From contig PMSU01000167.1 of the NCBI GenBank assembly GCA_003168255.1, positions 1 to 32,864 on the forward strand: 32,864 nt of DNA, given 5' to 3'. The translations under genes were made by a program, and so were the position numbers. The notes below the pieces were generated by a model. The model was given only the letters and a program-made list of their open reading frames with translations. It was not told the DNA's origin and searched no databases. Below are positions 14,088-20,543 of the stretch, in pieces (position 1 is the stretch's first letter; every line of letters starts with the position of its first letter). Source of the stretch: Actinomycetota bacterium (lineage in GTDB: Bacteria > Actinomycetota > Actinomycetes > Streptosporangiales > Streptosporangiaceae).

Positions 14088-15848
14088 ATGAGCAACAGAA
14101 GAACACAATGGACCGGACGGACGCCATCGACTTATTCGCGTTCATGTCTTAGGTTCCTGGCGACGATGGCTGTCGCAGTCTTGGTCTTAATCGGCCTGGC
14201 GCCTGGTCAGGGCAGGGCTGCGGTGTCGGGAGACGCGCTGGCGTCCGGTGCACCTTCTCAGAAGATTGCTTCTGCGTCCCAGCTCCCACTCAACAAGGCC
14301 GTGAAGGGCGGCGGTCACAACATCGACTTTTGGAAGGTGACGCTGGTCGGAGGGTACCGGGTGTCCTTCGCCTTCACCGCCGGGTCGGGTGGAGGCTACG
14401 GCTTCGACCTCTATGCTCCTTCGACCAAGGATGCGACCTTCTATCAGACCGGCGCGCTGGTCACAGTCCTCGGACCTGCGTCTGGGAGTGGCTTCACTCT
14501 GCAGGCACCCTACAGCGGGACCTTCATTCTCGCCGTGTGTCAGGCGGCATACGGCTACGGGGTACCCGGGAATTGCGCAGCTGCTGATCCCCCGGCCGGC
14601 GGGTCCATCCCGCCAAGCATCCAGAACCCGATGAGCGCCTATACCTTCACGGCGAGCGTGCTGACCGACGGGATCACCACCTCGGAGGGTGCACAAGAGA
14701 CAAAGGCGACCGCCACGATCGCTGGAGCGCCGACGCTTAGCGCCTTCGAGTCGGGCGGTGGCCAGAACATCGACTTCTGGAAGGTTCACCTGATCGGGGG
14801 GTACAAGGTCCAGTTCTACTTCACGGCGTCGGGTTCCTTCGGCGGCGGGTACGGCTTCGACCTTTACGCCCCTTCCACAAAGGACCCAACCTTTTATCAG
14901 ACCGGAGCGCTGGTCACGGCCATCGGACCGCCATCTGCAAGTACCTTCACTCTGCAGGCGCCCTACACCGGAACATTCGTCCTCGCCGTGTGCCAGGCCA
15001 CATACGGCTACAGCGTCCCAGGGAACTGCGCTGCTGCTGATCCCCCGAGTGGCGGGTCCATTCCTGGCAGCATCCAGGCCCCGATGAGCCCCTACACCTT
15101 CACCACGAGCGTGGTGACCGACGGAATCACCACCTCCCAGGGAGCGGGTGAGACGAAGGCGTCGGCGACAATCGCGGGCGCACCTGACGTCAGCGCCTTC
15201 GCGTCGGGCGGCGGCCAGAGCATCGACTTCTGGAAGGTCAGCCTCAAAAAGGGCGAGACCGTGTCGTTCAACTGGACGGCGTCGGGTTCCTTCGGCGGAG
15301 GCTACGGGTTCGACCTCTACAGCGCGTCCACGACCGACGCCGACTTCTACCAGGCGACACCGTTGGCGACGGTCATCGGACCGGCATCACCGAGCGACTT
15401 CGGCCTGGAGGCCCCGTCCACAGGAACATTCATCCTCGCTGTCTGCCAGGCGGCATACGGCTACAGCGTCCCAGGGAACTGCGGAGCGGCCCATCCTCCG
15501 AGCGGCGAGTCGACCCCCGGAAGTATCCAGAACCCCATGAGTCCCTACACGTTCACGGCGATGGTCCCGCCTCCGGGGCCAGCGCTCAAGGCGACCACGG
15601 CGCCAGCGGTCAGCGGCACCCCGACTGTCGGCTCGACGCTATTTGTCACCTCCGGGGTGTGGTCGCCAGCGGCGACGTCCTACAGCTACCAGTGGTACCT
15701 CGCCAGCAAGCCGATCAGCGCGGCAACCTCATCCTCCCTCCAGCTGACGACGGCTGACGAAGGCTCGTCGGTGCACGTGGAGGTGACCGCCCTCCGAGTC
15801 GGATACGTAGACGGTTCCTACACGTCCCCAGCCGAGCCGGTCAGCTAA
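14088..15848 (+). CDS. Secreted protein of three ~150-aa repeats plus C-terminal Ig-like module
   Basis: A 586-residue exported protein. The start ATG 14088 lies 8 nt after GGAGG (14075-14079). An Arg-rich n-region is followed by a hydrophobic stretch (FLATMAVAVLVLIGLAPGQG), likely a long signal peptide. Three repeats (~74-190, ~223-340, ~373-492) share GGGxxIDFWKVxL, FxxTASGSFGGGYGFDLY, a FYQTGALVTxIGP-like block, TLQAPYxGTFxLAVCQA, YGYxVPGNC, and SIQxPMSPYTFT. Each carries two conserved Cys, probably a disulfide suited to export. The fold is probably a beta sandwich reminiscent of PPC domains (IDFWKVxL resembles D-x-Y-x-F-x-L), but I do not recognise a named family. The C-terminus (~515-586: GTPTVGSTLFVTSGVWSPA, SYSYQWYLASKPISAATS) is an Ig-like surface module common in Actinobacteria. 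No catalytic motif, LPxTG or lipobox is seen, so adhesion or binding is a guess. Confidence 0.85.
   Translation: MSNRRTQWTGRTPSTYSRSCLRFLATMAVAVLVLIGLAPGQGRAAVSGDALASGAPSQKIASASQLPLNKAVKGGGHNIDFWKVTLVGGYRVSFAFTAGSGGGYGFDLYAPSTKDATFYQTGALVTVLGPASGSGFTLQAPYSGTFILAVCQAAYGYGVPGNCAAADPPAGGSIPPSIQNPMSAYTFTASVLTDGITTSEGAQETKATATIAGAPTLSAFESGGGQNIDFWKVHLIGGYKVQFYFTASGSFGGGYGFDLYAPSTKDPTFYQTGALVTAIGPPSASTFTLQAPYTGTFVLAVCQATYGYSVPGNCAAADPPSGGSIPGSIQAPMSPYTFTTSVVTDGITTSQGAGETKASATIAGAPDVSAFASGGGQSIDFWKVSLKKGETVSFNWTASGSFGGGYGFDLYSASTTDADFYQATPLATVIGPASPSDFGLEAPSTGTFILAVCQAAYGYSVPGNCGAAHPPSGESTPGSIQNPMSPYTFTAMVPPPGPALKATTAPAVSGTPTVGSTLFVTSGVWSPAATSYSYQWYLASKPISAATSSSLQLTTADEGSSVHVEVTALRVGYVDGSYTSPAEPVS
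14307..15560 (+). repeat. Three tandem ~450-bp coding repeats
   Basis: Three direct, diverged copies with period ~450 bp, starting near 14307, 14757 and 15207. Well-kept words include catcgacttctggaaggt, ggctacgg(c/g)ttcgacct and cataCGGCTAC followed by gggaa(c/t)tgcg. They encode the three extracellular domains of the secreted protein. Confidence 0.85.
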
Positions 15849-15892
15849 CTCCCCGTCGCCGCGGAACGGAGCGCCAGAACCGGGAGAAACGA

Positions 15893-15936
15893 GGCGGGGA
15901 GAACGGCGGTCACCTACACGTGCCGTCCTCCCCGCC
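15893..15936 (+). terminator. Hairpin terminator after the triple-repeat protein
   Basis: Arms 15893-15907 (ggcggggagaacggc) and 15922-15936 (gccgtcctccccgcc) pair at 14 of 15 positions around a 14-nt loop, 45 bp after the stop codon. There is no T-run. It also argues against a start for the next gene at GTG 15920, which lies in the loop. Confidence 0.75.
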
Positions 15937-16048
15937 GGACGCATCAGCGATGTCGGGTGCGCCGTCATCCGCTCACTGGCGCAGCAGCCGTCACTGGGAG
16001 GGGTGCCAGGCGGCCACATCACGCCCAAGCGCGCGCCATATGCGCCAT

Positions 16049-16741
16049 ATGCGGCAGCTGAGTAAAGCATTCGACGCGGGGGTGTCGGCCGCGCAGACTT
16101 CGATGGTGAATGCAGGCTGGCCGCGCATCAGGCGGCCTGATGTGGTGGACGTGGCCGGGGTACGGGTCGATCTGGCCGGCGTCAGCCAGGCGCGGAAGAT
16201 CGTCCTGGTGGAAGGCGGCAGCGACCAGGCCGCGCTGGAGGTCCTCGCCCGCCGGCGCGGCCTGGCGCTCGGCCGGGGCGCGCTGGGCATCGTGGCCATG
16301 GGCGGTGCCACCAGCATCGGCCACTTCGTGCGCCTGCTCGGCCCGCGCGGGCTGAACATCCCGCTCGGGGGGCTGTGTGATGCTGGCCAGGAAGACCACG
16401 TCCGGGGCGCGCTGCAGCGGGGCGGACTGAGCCCGGCGGCGTCCCGGGTCGAGATGGAGGCGTGCGGCTTCTACGTGTGCACCGCCGATCTGGAGGACGA
16501 GTTGATCCGGGCCGTCGGCACCGCCGCGGTCCAGCAGATCATCGCGACGTGCGGAGAACTGCGGTCGTTCCGCACGTTCCAGCGCCAGCCCGCACACCGG
16601 CAGGAGAGCGTTGGCCAGCAACTGCACCGGTTCATGGGAACCCGTTCTGGCCGGAAAAGCCAGTACGCCCGCCTGCTAGCGGGAGCGGTCGCCCCTGCCC
16701 TGGTTCCCCGCCCGCTCGACCGCGTGCTCGCGGGCACCTGA
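16049..16741 (+). CDS. Stand-alone OLD-type TOPRIM protein
   Basis: Contains a TOPRIM domain of the kind found in OLD-family nucleases, without the ABC ATPase. The acidic start is KIVLVEGGSDQAALEVLARR, followed by GIVAMGGATSIGHFVRLLG, GLCDAGQEDHVRGAL (acidic D..E-D cluster), FYVCTADLEDELIRAVG and a conserved basic tail RRSF-like FRTFQRQPAH, then MGTRSGRKSQYARLLA. The pattern matches a widespread actinomycete TOPRIM nucleotidyl transferase/hydrolase domain protein, probably acting on nucleic acid with Mg2+. The start is uncertain: ATG 16049, 16040 and 16103 all lack a clear Shine-Dalgarno; the domain itself begins near 16195. The core alone is ~180 residues. It converges on the TetX-like gene 32 bp away. 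Its role (repair, defence or plasmid functions) is not established. Confidence 0.82.
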   Translation: MRQLSKAFDAGVSAAQTSMVNAGWPRIRRPDVVDVAGVRVDLAGVSQARKIVLVEGGSDQAALEVLARRRGLALGRGALGIVAMGGATSIGHFVRLLGPRGLNIPLGGLCDAGQEDHVRGALQRGGLSPAASRVEMEACGFYVCTADLEDELIRAVGTAAVQQIIATCGELRSFRTFQRQPAHRQESVGQQLHRFMGTRSGRKSQYARLLAGAVAPALVPRPLDRVLAGT

Positions 16742-16773
16742 CCACCCGGCTGCTTGGTCGTATTCGGTTACCT

Positions 16774-17886
16774 TCAGCCAGGTTGGAAGAATGCGAGCAT
16801 TTTCTGGCTGGCGTCCGGCGACGTCAGGATTTCTTGGATGCGCGCGGACTGCCGGCCGGCGGCGCTGGTGCGTTCGAACATCTCGCGTTCGTATTGCCTG
16901 ACGGCGGCGGGAAAGTCGTCCGGGCGCGCGGCCAGCGCGAGGCCGAGCAGCGCGCCGTCGAGCAGCGCCATGTTGGCGCCCTGCCCCACCGGCGGCATCA
17001 GATGCGCGGCGTCGCCGAGCAGCGTGACGCCTGGCGTCGGCGGCCAGGTCAGGCCGACCGGGAGAGTGGTGATCGACCGTGGCACGACCATGTCGTCGCA
17101 GGCTGCGATCAGTGCCGTGAACCGTGAGTCCCAGCCGGTGAACAGGTCGATCAGCCGCGCCCGGGCAGCGGCGGGGTCGTCGAACCGGATCCCGCTGGTC
17201 GCGAACCAGTCCTCGGCGGTGTAGAAGCTGAGGTAGATGCGCACGCGACCGTCGCCGTTCCGCTGCGCCGACAGGGATTGTCCGTCGCCGAGCACCCAGT
17301 AGTTGCCGCGCCCCACCATCGCCGCGAGGTCGGGGTGGGTGCGGTCGATGTCGGGAATGCCGAGCTCAACGACGTTCTGGCCGGTGTGCGCTGGGCGGGC
17401 GTCGGTGAGAAGCGCGCGGACCCGGGAGTCCGCGCCGTCGGCGCCGACCAACAGGTCATACGTCGCGGTGCTGCCGTCGGTGAAGTGCAGCAGGCCGTCA
17501 TCGGCGTGCTCGAACATGTGCCCCCAACGCACCGCGTGCTCGGGCAGCGAATCCAGCAGCAGGTTACGCAGATCGGCGCGGTCGACCTCGGGTCGATCGA
17601 GCGGGGCATCCTCGGGGGTGTCCTCCTGGAGAAGCAGGGTGCCGTCTGGCTCCAGAAGGCGCAGGTCCTGGCCTTCAGGGCGGGCGATTGCGTGGAACTG
17701 ATCGATCAGGCCGGCCTCGCGCATCGCCCGCTGCCCTGTCCCGGCGTGCAGGTCGAGCATGCCGCCCTGACCGCGAGCGTCGCGCGACGGTTCGCGTTCG
17801 TACACGACGGCGCCGATGCCGTTCACCTTCAGTACCCGCGCAAGGGCCAAGCCGCCCAGTCCGGCTCCCACGATGGTGATGGTCAT
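16774..17886 (-). CDS. TetX-like FAD-dependent monooxygenase
   Basis: A 370-residue flavoprotein hydroxylase. The start ATG 17886 follows GGAGG at 5-nt spacing. FAD motif GAGLGGLALARVL (7-19) with YERE at 29-32; second FAD contact LLVGADGADSRVR (~145-157); GD motif LLGDAAHLMPPVGQGANMAL (~289-308). Several segments closely recall tetracycline destructase Tet(X) as I remember it: GGMLDLHAGTGQRAMREAGL for [20 protein letters not shown], and LFTGWDSRF, PRSITTLPV and GDAAHLMPP in the right order. The length also matches. The family hydroxylates aromatic polyketides, so the substrate may be an endogenous or environmental antibiotic or an unrelated phenol. It is divergent to a TetR regulator with repeats in the 66-bp gap, the usual layout of a drug-inducible gene. 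Activity on tetracyclines is inference only. Confidence 0.9.
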   Translation of the reverse strand: MTITIVGAGLGGLALARVLKVNGIGAVVYEREPSRDARGQGGMLDLHAGTGQRAMREAGLIDQFHAIARPEGQDLRLLEPDGTLLLQEDTPEDAPLDRPEVDRADLRNLLLDSLPEHAVRWGHMFEHADDGLLHFTDGSTATYDLLVGADGADSRVRALLTDARPAHTGQNVVELGIPDIDRTHPDLAAMVGRGNYWVLGDGQSLSAQRNGDGRVRIYLSFYTAEDWFATSGIRFDDPAAARARLIDLFTGWDSRFTALIAACDDMVVPRSITTLPVGLTWPPTPGVTLLGDAAHLMPPVGQGANMALLDGALLGLALAARPDDFPAAVRQYEREMFERTSAAGRQSARIQEILTSPDASQKMLAFFQPG

Positions 17887-17952
17887 GGTTGCCTCCGATC
17901 CAGCGTATCGTCCAAGACACTGTATCGAACCATGCGATGTATCGTTAGAGAC
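17887..17952 (+). promoter_or_regulatory. Divergent promoter/operator between TetX-like and TetR genes
   Basis: The 66-bp gap holds three copies of a GTATCG word (17905-17910, 17922-17927, 17939-17944), about 17 bp apart. The last lies in a near-palindrome CGATgtATCG (17935-17944), and an ATCG...CGAT pair spans 17924-17938. These are good candidates for binding by the adjacent TetR protein, which would repress both directions. Confidence 0.6.
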
Positions 17953-18633
17953 ATGTTGGTGTGGGAGCGGCCGGAGCCGCCGAATCGACCGGCGCTAGCC
18001 CCACTGAGCCGGGAGCAGATCGTACGAGCGGCGATCCGGCTGGCCGACGCGGACGGCCTGGAGGCGGTGTCGCTGCGCAAGGTCGCCGCCGCGCTGGACG
18101 CCGGGCCGATGCGGCTGTACGGCTACATCGCCACCAAGGACGAGTTGCTCGACCTGATGGTCGATGCGGTCTACGCCGAGATCCGGCCGGCCGGAGACGG
18201 TTGGCGAGAGGTGCTGCGCTCCCTTGCCGAAACCACCAGACAAGCCGCTCACCAGCACGAATGGCTCGCCGACCTGATCGGTGGGCGGCCCCAACTCGGG
18301 CCGCACGCCCTGGCCAGGGGGGAGGCTGTGCTGGCCGCACTAGGCGGCGTCGACGTGGACATCGTCATGCCGGTGGTCGCCGCGGTCGATGCGTACGTGA
18401 TCGGGGCGGTGCGCCGAGAGATCACCGAGCGGCGCACCGAGCGAGCCACCGGGATGGACAAGCAGCAGTGGCAGGCCGCCTTCGGGCCTTATCTGGAGCG
18501 GACCTTCGCAACTGGCCGATTCCCCGCGCTGGCCACGGTCGTACGCGACGGCGCCCACCTGGACGCCAACCAAACCTTCCACTCCGGCCTCGACTTCCTG
18601 CTCGACGGCATCGAGGCCCGCGTCTCAAGATGA
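17953..18633 (+). CDS. TetR family transcriptional regulator (TetR_C-like)
   Basis: A 226-residue repressor with start at ATG 17953 (MLVWERPEPPNRPALAPLSR); a longer open frame upstream is only an overlap with the opposite gene. The HTH is SREQIVRAAIRLADADGLEA, then VSLRKVAAALDAGPMRLYGYIATKDELLDL, the standard TetR DNA-binding three-helix unit (~20-70). The C-terminal part (~75-226, with HEWLADLIGG, VVAAVDAYVIGAVRREI, FHSGLDFLLDGIEARVSR) resembles the TetR_C ligand domain of tetracycline repressor-like proteins. No strong Shine-Dalgarno precedes the start, so a leaderless or short-leader message is possible. It is divergent to the TetX-like enzyme, whose substrate is the likely inducer. Confidence 0.92.
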   Translation: MLVWERPEPPNRPALAPLSREQIVRAAIRLADADGLEAVSLRKVAAALDAGPMRLYGYIATKDELLDLMVDAVYAEIRPAGDGWREVLRSLAETTRQAAHQHEWLADLIGGRPQLGPHALARGEAVLAALGGVDVDIVMPVVAAVDAYVIGAVRREITERRTERATGMDKQQWQAAFGPYLERTFATGRFPALATVVRDGAHLDANQTFHSGLDFLLDGIEARVSR

Positions 18634-18703
18634 CGCGGCCGAAGGACCGGACCGGTACCGCCCCTTAGCATCAGGTCGGCGCTGACACGTTGAGACGTCA
18701 TGG

Positions 18704-18911
18704 TCACCCTTCAGCAGGCGCTTCCCGCCAACTGAAGATGTACGACCGCCAACTGAAGGGTGAGGCTCAGTGGGCACCACCAAGACCCCGAGCCAAACTG
18801 AGCGGCTGGTGCGGAACCCCGGAACCCCGGAACCACGCTGGCGCATCTTGCGATGGGACGGCTGTCCAGCTGGTCCGGGCAGTACTGAGACTGGTCCGGG
18901 CAGTACTGAGA
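18704..18911 (+). repeat. Repeat cluster between TetR and hydrolase genes
   Basis: This 282-bp gap holds no convincing gene. Visible structure: an 11-bp perfect inverted repeat TCACCCTTCAG (18704-18714) and CTGAAGGGTGA (18753-18763); a 12-bp direct repeat cgccaactgaag at 21-bp spacing (18727 and 18748); and a perfect 21-bp tandem repeat ctggtccgggcagtactgaga (18870-18890, 18891-18911) that ends 5 bp from the hydrolase stop. Confidence 0.7.
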
Positions 18912-18915
18912 GCAG

Positions 18916-19803
18916 TCAGGTGGCGTCGACGCTTGCGGTGAAGCCGAGAAGAGCCTTCGCCAGCTCGCCGGGGGCCTCCATGGCGGCGTAGTGGCCGACG
19001 CCGTCGAGTGACACGGAGCTGACTTCACCCGACGCGGCCTGGGACATGGCGCCGGCCGTGAAGGGCCCTCCGCCTGCGCCTACCGCGAGCACGGGCACTG
19101 TCAGCCCGGGGGTCTGCGCGAGAGCCCTGATCTCGGGGCCCTCCCCCAGCATCGACTGGTAGAGGCCGGCCGCTCCGCGCCAGCCGCCAGGGCGCGAGTA
19201 CGTGCGGGCGAACTCATCGATGTCGGCGTCGGTGATCGCTCCCGGGGTCGCGCTCATCGCCGGGAACGCGAACTGCCCGAGGAACTCGCGCTCGCGGCCG
19301 GCGAGCAGCATCTCGGGGATGCCGGGCGCGGCGAGAACGCCGATATGCCAGGAGCCCCCGTGGGTGACGTCGGCCAGCATCTCCAGGCCGAACCCGGCCA
19401 GGCCCATCTCGATGGCGGTGAGGCTGAGCACGTCCTGCGGATGCGTGGCCGCCAGGCGGAAGACCGTCGCCCCGCTGATGTCCTGCCCGGTCAGGTGGAC
19501 CGGCCCGGCATCGAGCTGCCCGATGAGAAGGTGCAGGTCCTCGGCCGACGTCGCGCTGTCGTACCCGCCCGGCTCGTTGCCGGAGTCACCGAAGCCGCGC
19601 AGGTCAACGGCGAAGACCCGGTGGCTGGCCGCGAGCAGCGGGATGAGCTTCCGGAAGGCCCACCAGGTCTCGGGAAACCCGTGGACCAGCAGGACCGGAG
19701 ATCCGCTGGCTCCCGCCGCGACGTAGTGCAGCCTGGTCCCGTTGACCTCCGCATAGTGGTGCGTGATCCCCGGCAGCGCGGGACCAGCTGACGTGACGTC
19801 CAT
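18916..19803 (-). CDS. Alpha/beta hydrolase, epoxide hydrolase-like
   Basis: A 295-residue soluble hydrolase. ATG 19803 is chosen because AAGGAG lies 5 nt upstream and the downstream sequence (MDVTSAGPALPGITHHYAEV) fits; ATG 19842 would run into the operator region. The oxyanion motif is HGFPETWW (41-48), the HGxP form typical of epoxide hydrolases. DLRGFGDSG (~67-75) follows. The nucleophile elbow LTGQDISGATVFRLAA places Asp108 where epoxide hydrolases have GxDWG; the usual Trp is Ile. The catalytic His is probably GVGHYAAMEAPGEL (His271). The cap region is in the middle (~140-220). The substrate is unknown; haloalkane dehalogenase-like or esterase activity cannot be excluded. It is divergent to a MarR regulator with paired operators, so probably induced by its substrate. 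Confidence 0.9.
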   Translation of the reverse strand: MDVTSAGPALPGITHHYAEVNGTRLHYVAAGASGSPVLLVHGFPETWWAFRKLIPLLAASHRVFAVDLRGFGDSGNEPGGYDSATSAEDLHLLIGQLDAGPVHLTGQDISGATVFRLAATHPQDVLSLTAIEMGLAGFGLEMLADVTHGGSWHIGVLAAPGIPEMLLAGREREFLGQFAFPAMSATPGAITDADIDEFARTYSRPGGWRGAAGLYQSMLGEGPEIRALAQTPGLTVPVLAVGAGGGPFTAGAMSQAASGEVSSVSLDGVGHYAAMEAPGELAKALLGFTASVDAT

Positions 19804-19819
19804 TCCTTCTCCTTGCTTA

Positions 19820-19883
19820 GACAACCTGGATGTCATTGACACTAGCCAACCTGGTTGTCATTGTCCAGTCGCTGCCGTAGTCT
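19820..19883 (+). promoter_or_regulatory. Paired MarR-type operators and marR-like promoter
   Basis: Two similar 15-bp near-palindromes, GACAACCTGGATGTC (19820-19834) and GCCAACCTGGTTGTC (19845-19859), have centres 25 bp apart in the divergent gap. The second overlaps a candidate -35 TTGTCA (19855-19860), with 17 bp to -10 TAGTCT (19878-19883) for the MarR gene. Its ATG follows 6 bp later, suggesting a leaderless message. Binding by the MarR protein would silence both genes. Confidence 0.7.
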
Positions 19884-19889
19884 TCTCCC

Positions 19890-20369
19890 ATGTCCCGCTC
19901 CGGCGCCGACCTCGCCCTGCTCCTGCTCGGAGGCTTCCGCTCCCTGGTGGACACCGCGACAGCCGAGCTAGCCCGCCGCGGCTACCAGGATGTGCGTCCC
20001 GTCCATGACTTCGCCATGCGGGCCATCGCCGCCGGCGCCGGCAACGCCTCAGAACTCGGCCGCCGCCTGTCCGTCTCCAAGCAGGCAGCAGCGAAAACCA
20101 TCGCGGTCCTGCAGGAGCGCGGATACGTGACACGCGACACAGACCCCCGCCACGCCCGCCGCATGCGCCTTCAGGTCACCCCGCTCGGCTTCGAGGTGCT
20201 GCGCACAGGTGAAGCGATCTTCGACGAGCTGCGCGATCAATGGGAGCGGCAGATCGGTCCCGCCCAGCTCGAGAACCTTGAGACGCACCTGACAGAGCTG
20301 GTTGGCGATCCCCCCGTGCGCTTCGACACACCCGGCTGGATGTCGCGAGACCTCGGCGAGCCGATCTAG
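19890..20369 (+). CDS. MarR family transcriptional regulator
   Basis: A 159-residue winged-helix protein with start at ATG 19890. The wHTH lies at ~50-100: NASELGRRLSVSKQAAAKTI (recognition helix SKQAAAKTIAVLQERGY) followed by the wing VTRDTDPRHARRMRLQVTP, with the conserved D-x-R-x(2)-R pattern. Helices before and after (LLLLGGFRSLVDTATAELA; VLRTGEAIFDELRDQWERQI) should form the dimer interface. No Shine-Dalgarno is visible; the -10 candidate is immediately upstream, so translation is probably leaderless. It is divergent to the epoxide hydrolase-like gene across two palindromes, and most likely represses that gene and itself until a ligand binds. Confidence 0.92.
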   Translation: MSRSGADLALLLLGGFRSLVDTATAELARRGYQDVRPVHDFAMRAIAAGAGNASELGRRLSVSKQAAAKTIAVLQERGYVTRDTDPRHARRMRLQVTPLGFEVLRTGEAIFDELRDQWERQIGPAQLENLETHLTELVGDPPVRFDTPGWMSRDLGEPI

Positions 20370-20543
20370 CTGAACTGGCCCGCCCGGCTCCAGCGGTCTT
20401 GGACGATCAAGGGAATCCCGCGCACGATCCGCGGTGGGGCCCAGAACTCAGGATCTGGATCCAGAACGCACCCCAGTACCAGCCAGGTGCCGAGCCGCCA
20501 TCCTCACCGCCCCAGGGGAGGTCCCGCACGCGAGAAACCGGAG

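Noticed and set aside
15920..16048. GTG 15920 as start of the TOPRIM gene
   Set aside because: It lies in the loop of the hairpin at 15893-15936, has no ribosome site, and the extra residues look non-coding.
17278..17952. Plus-strand frame that extends the TetR protein upstream to 451 residues
   Set aside because: It is antisense to the TetX-like gene with no family match; the TetR family start fits ATG 17953.
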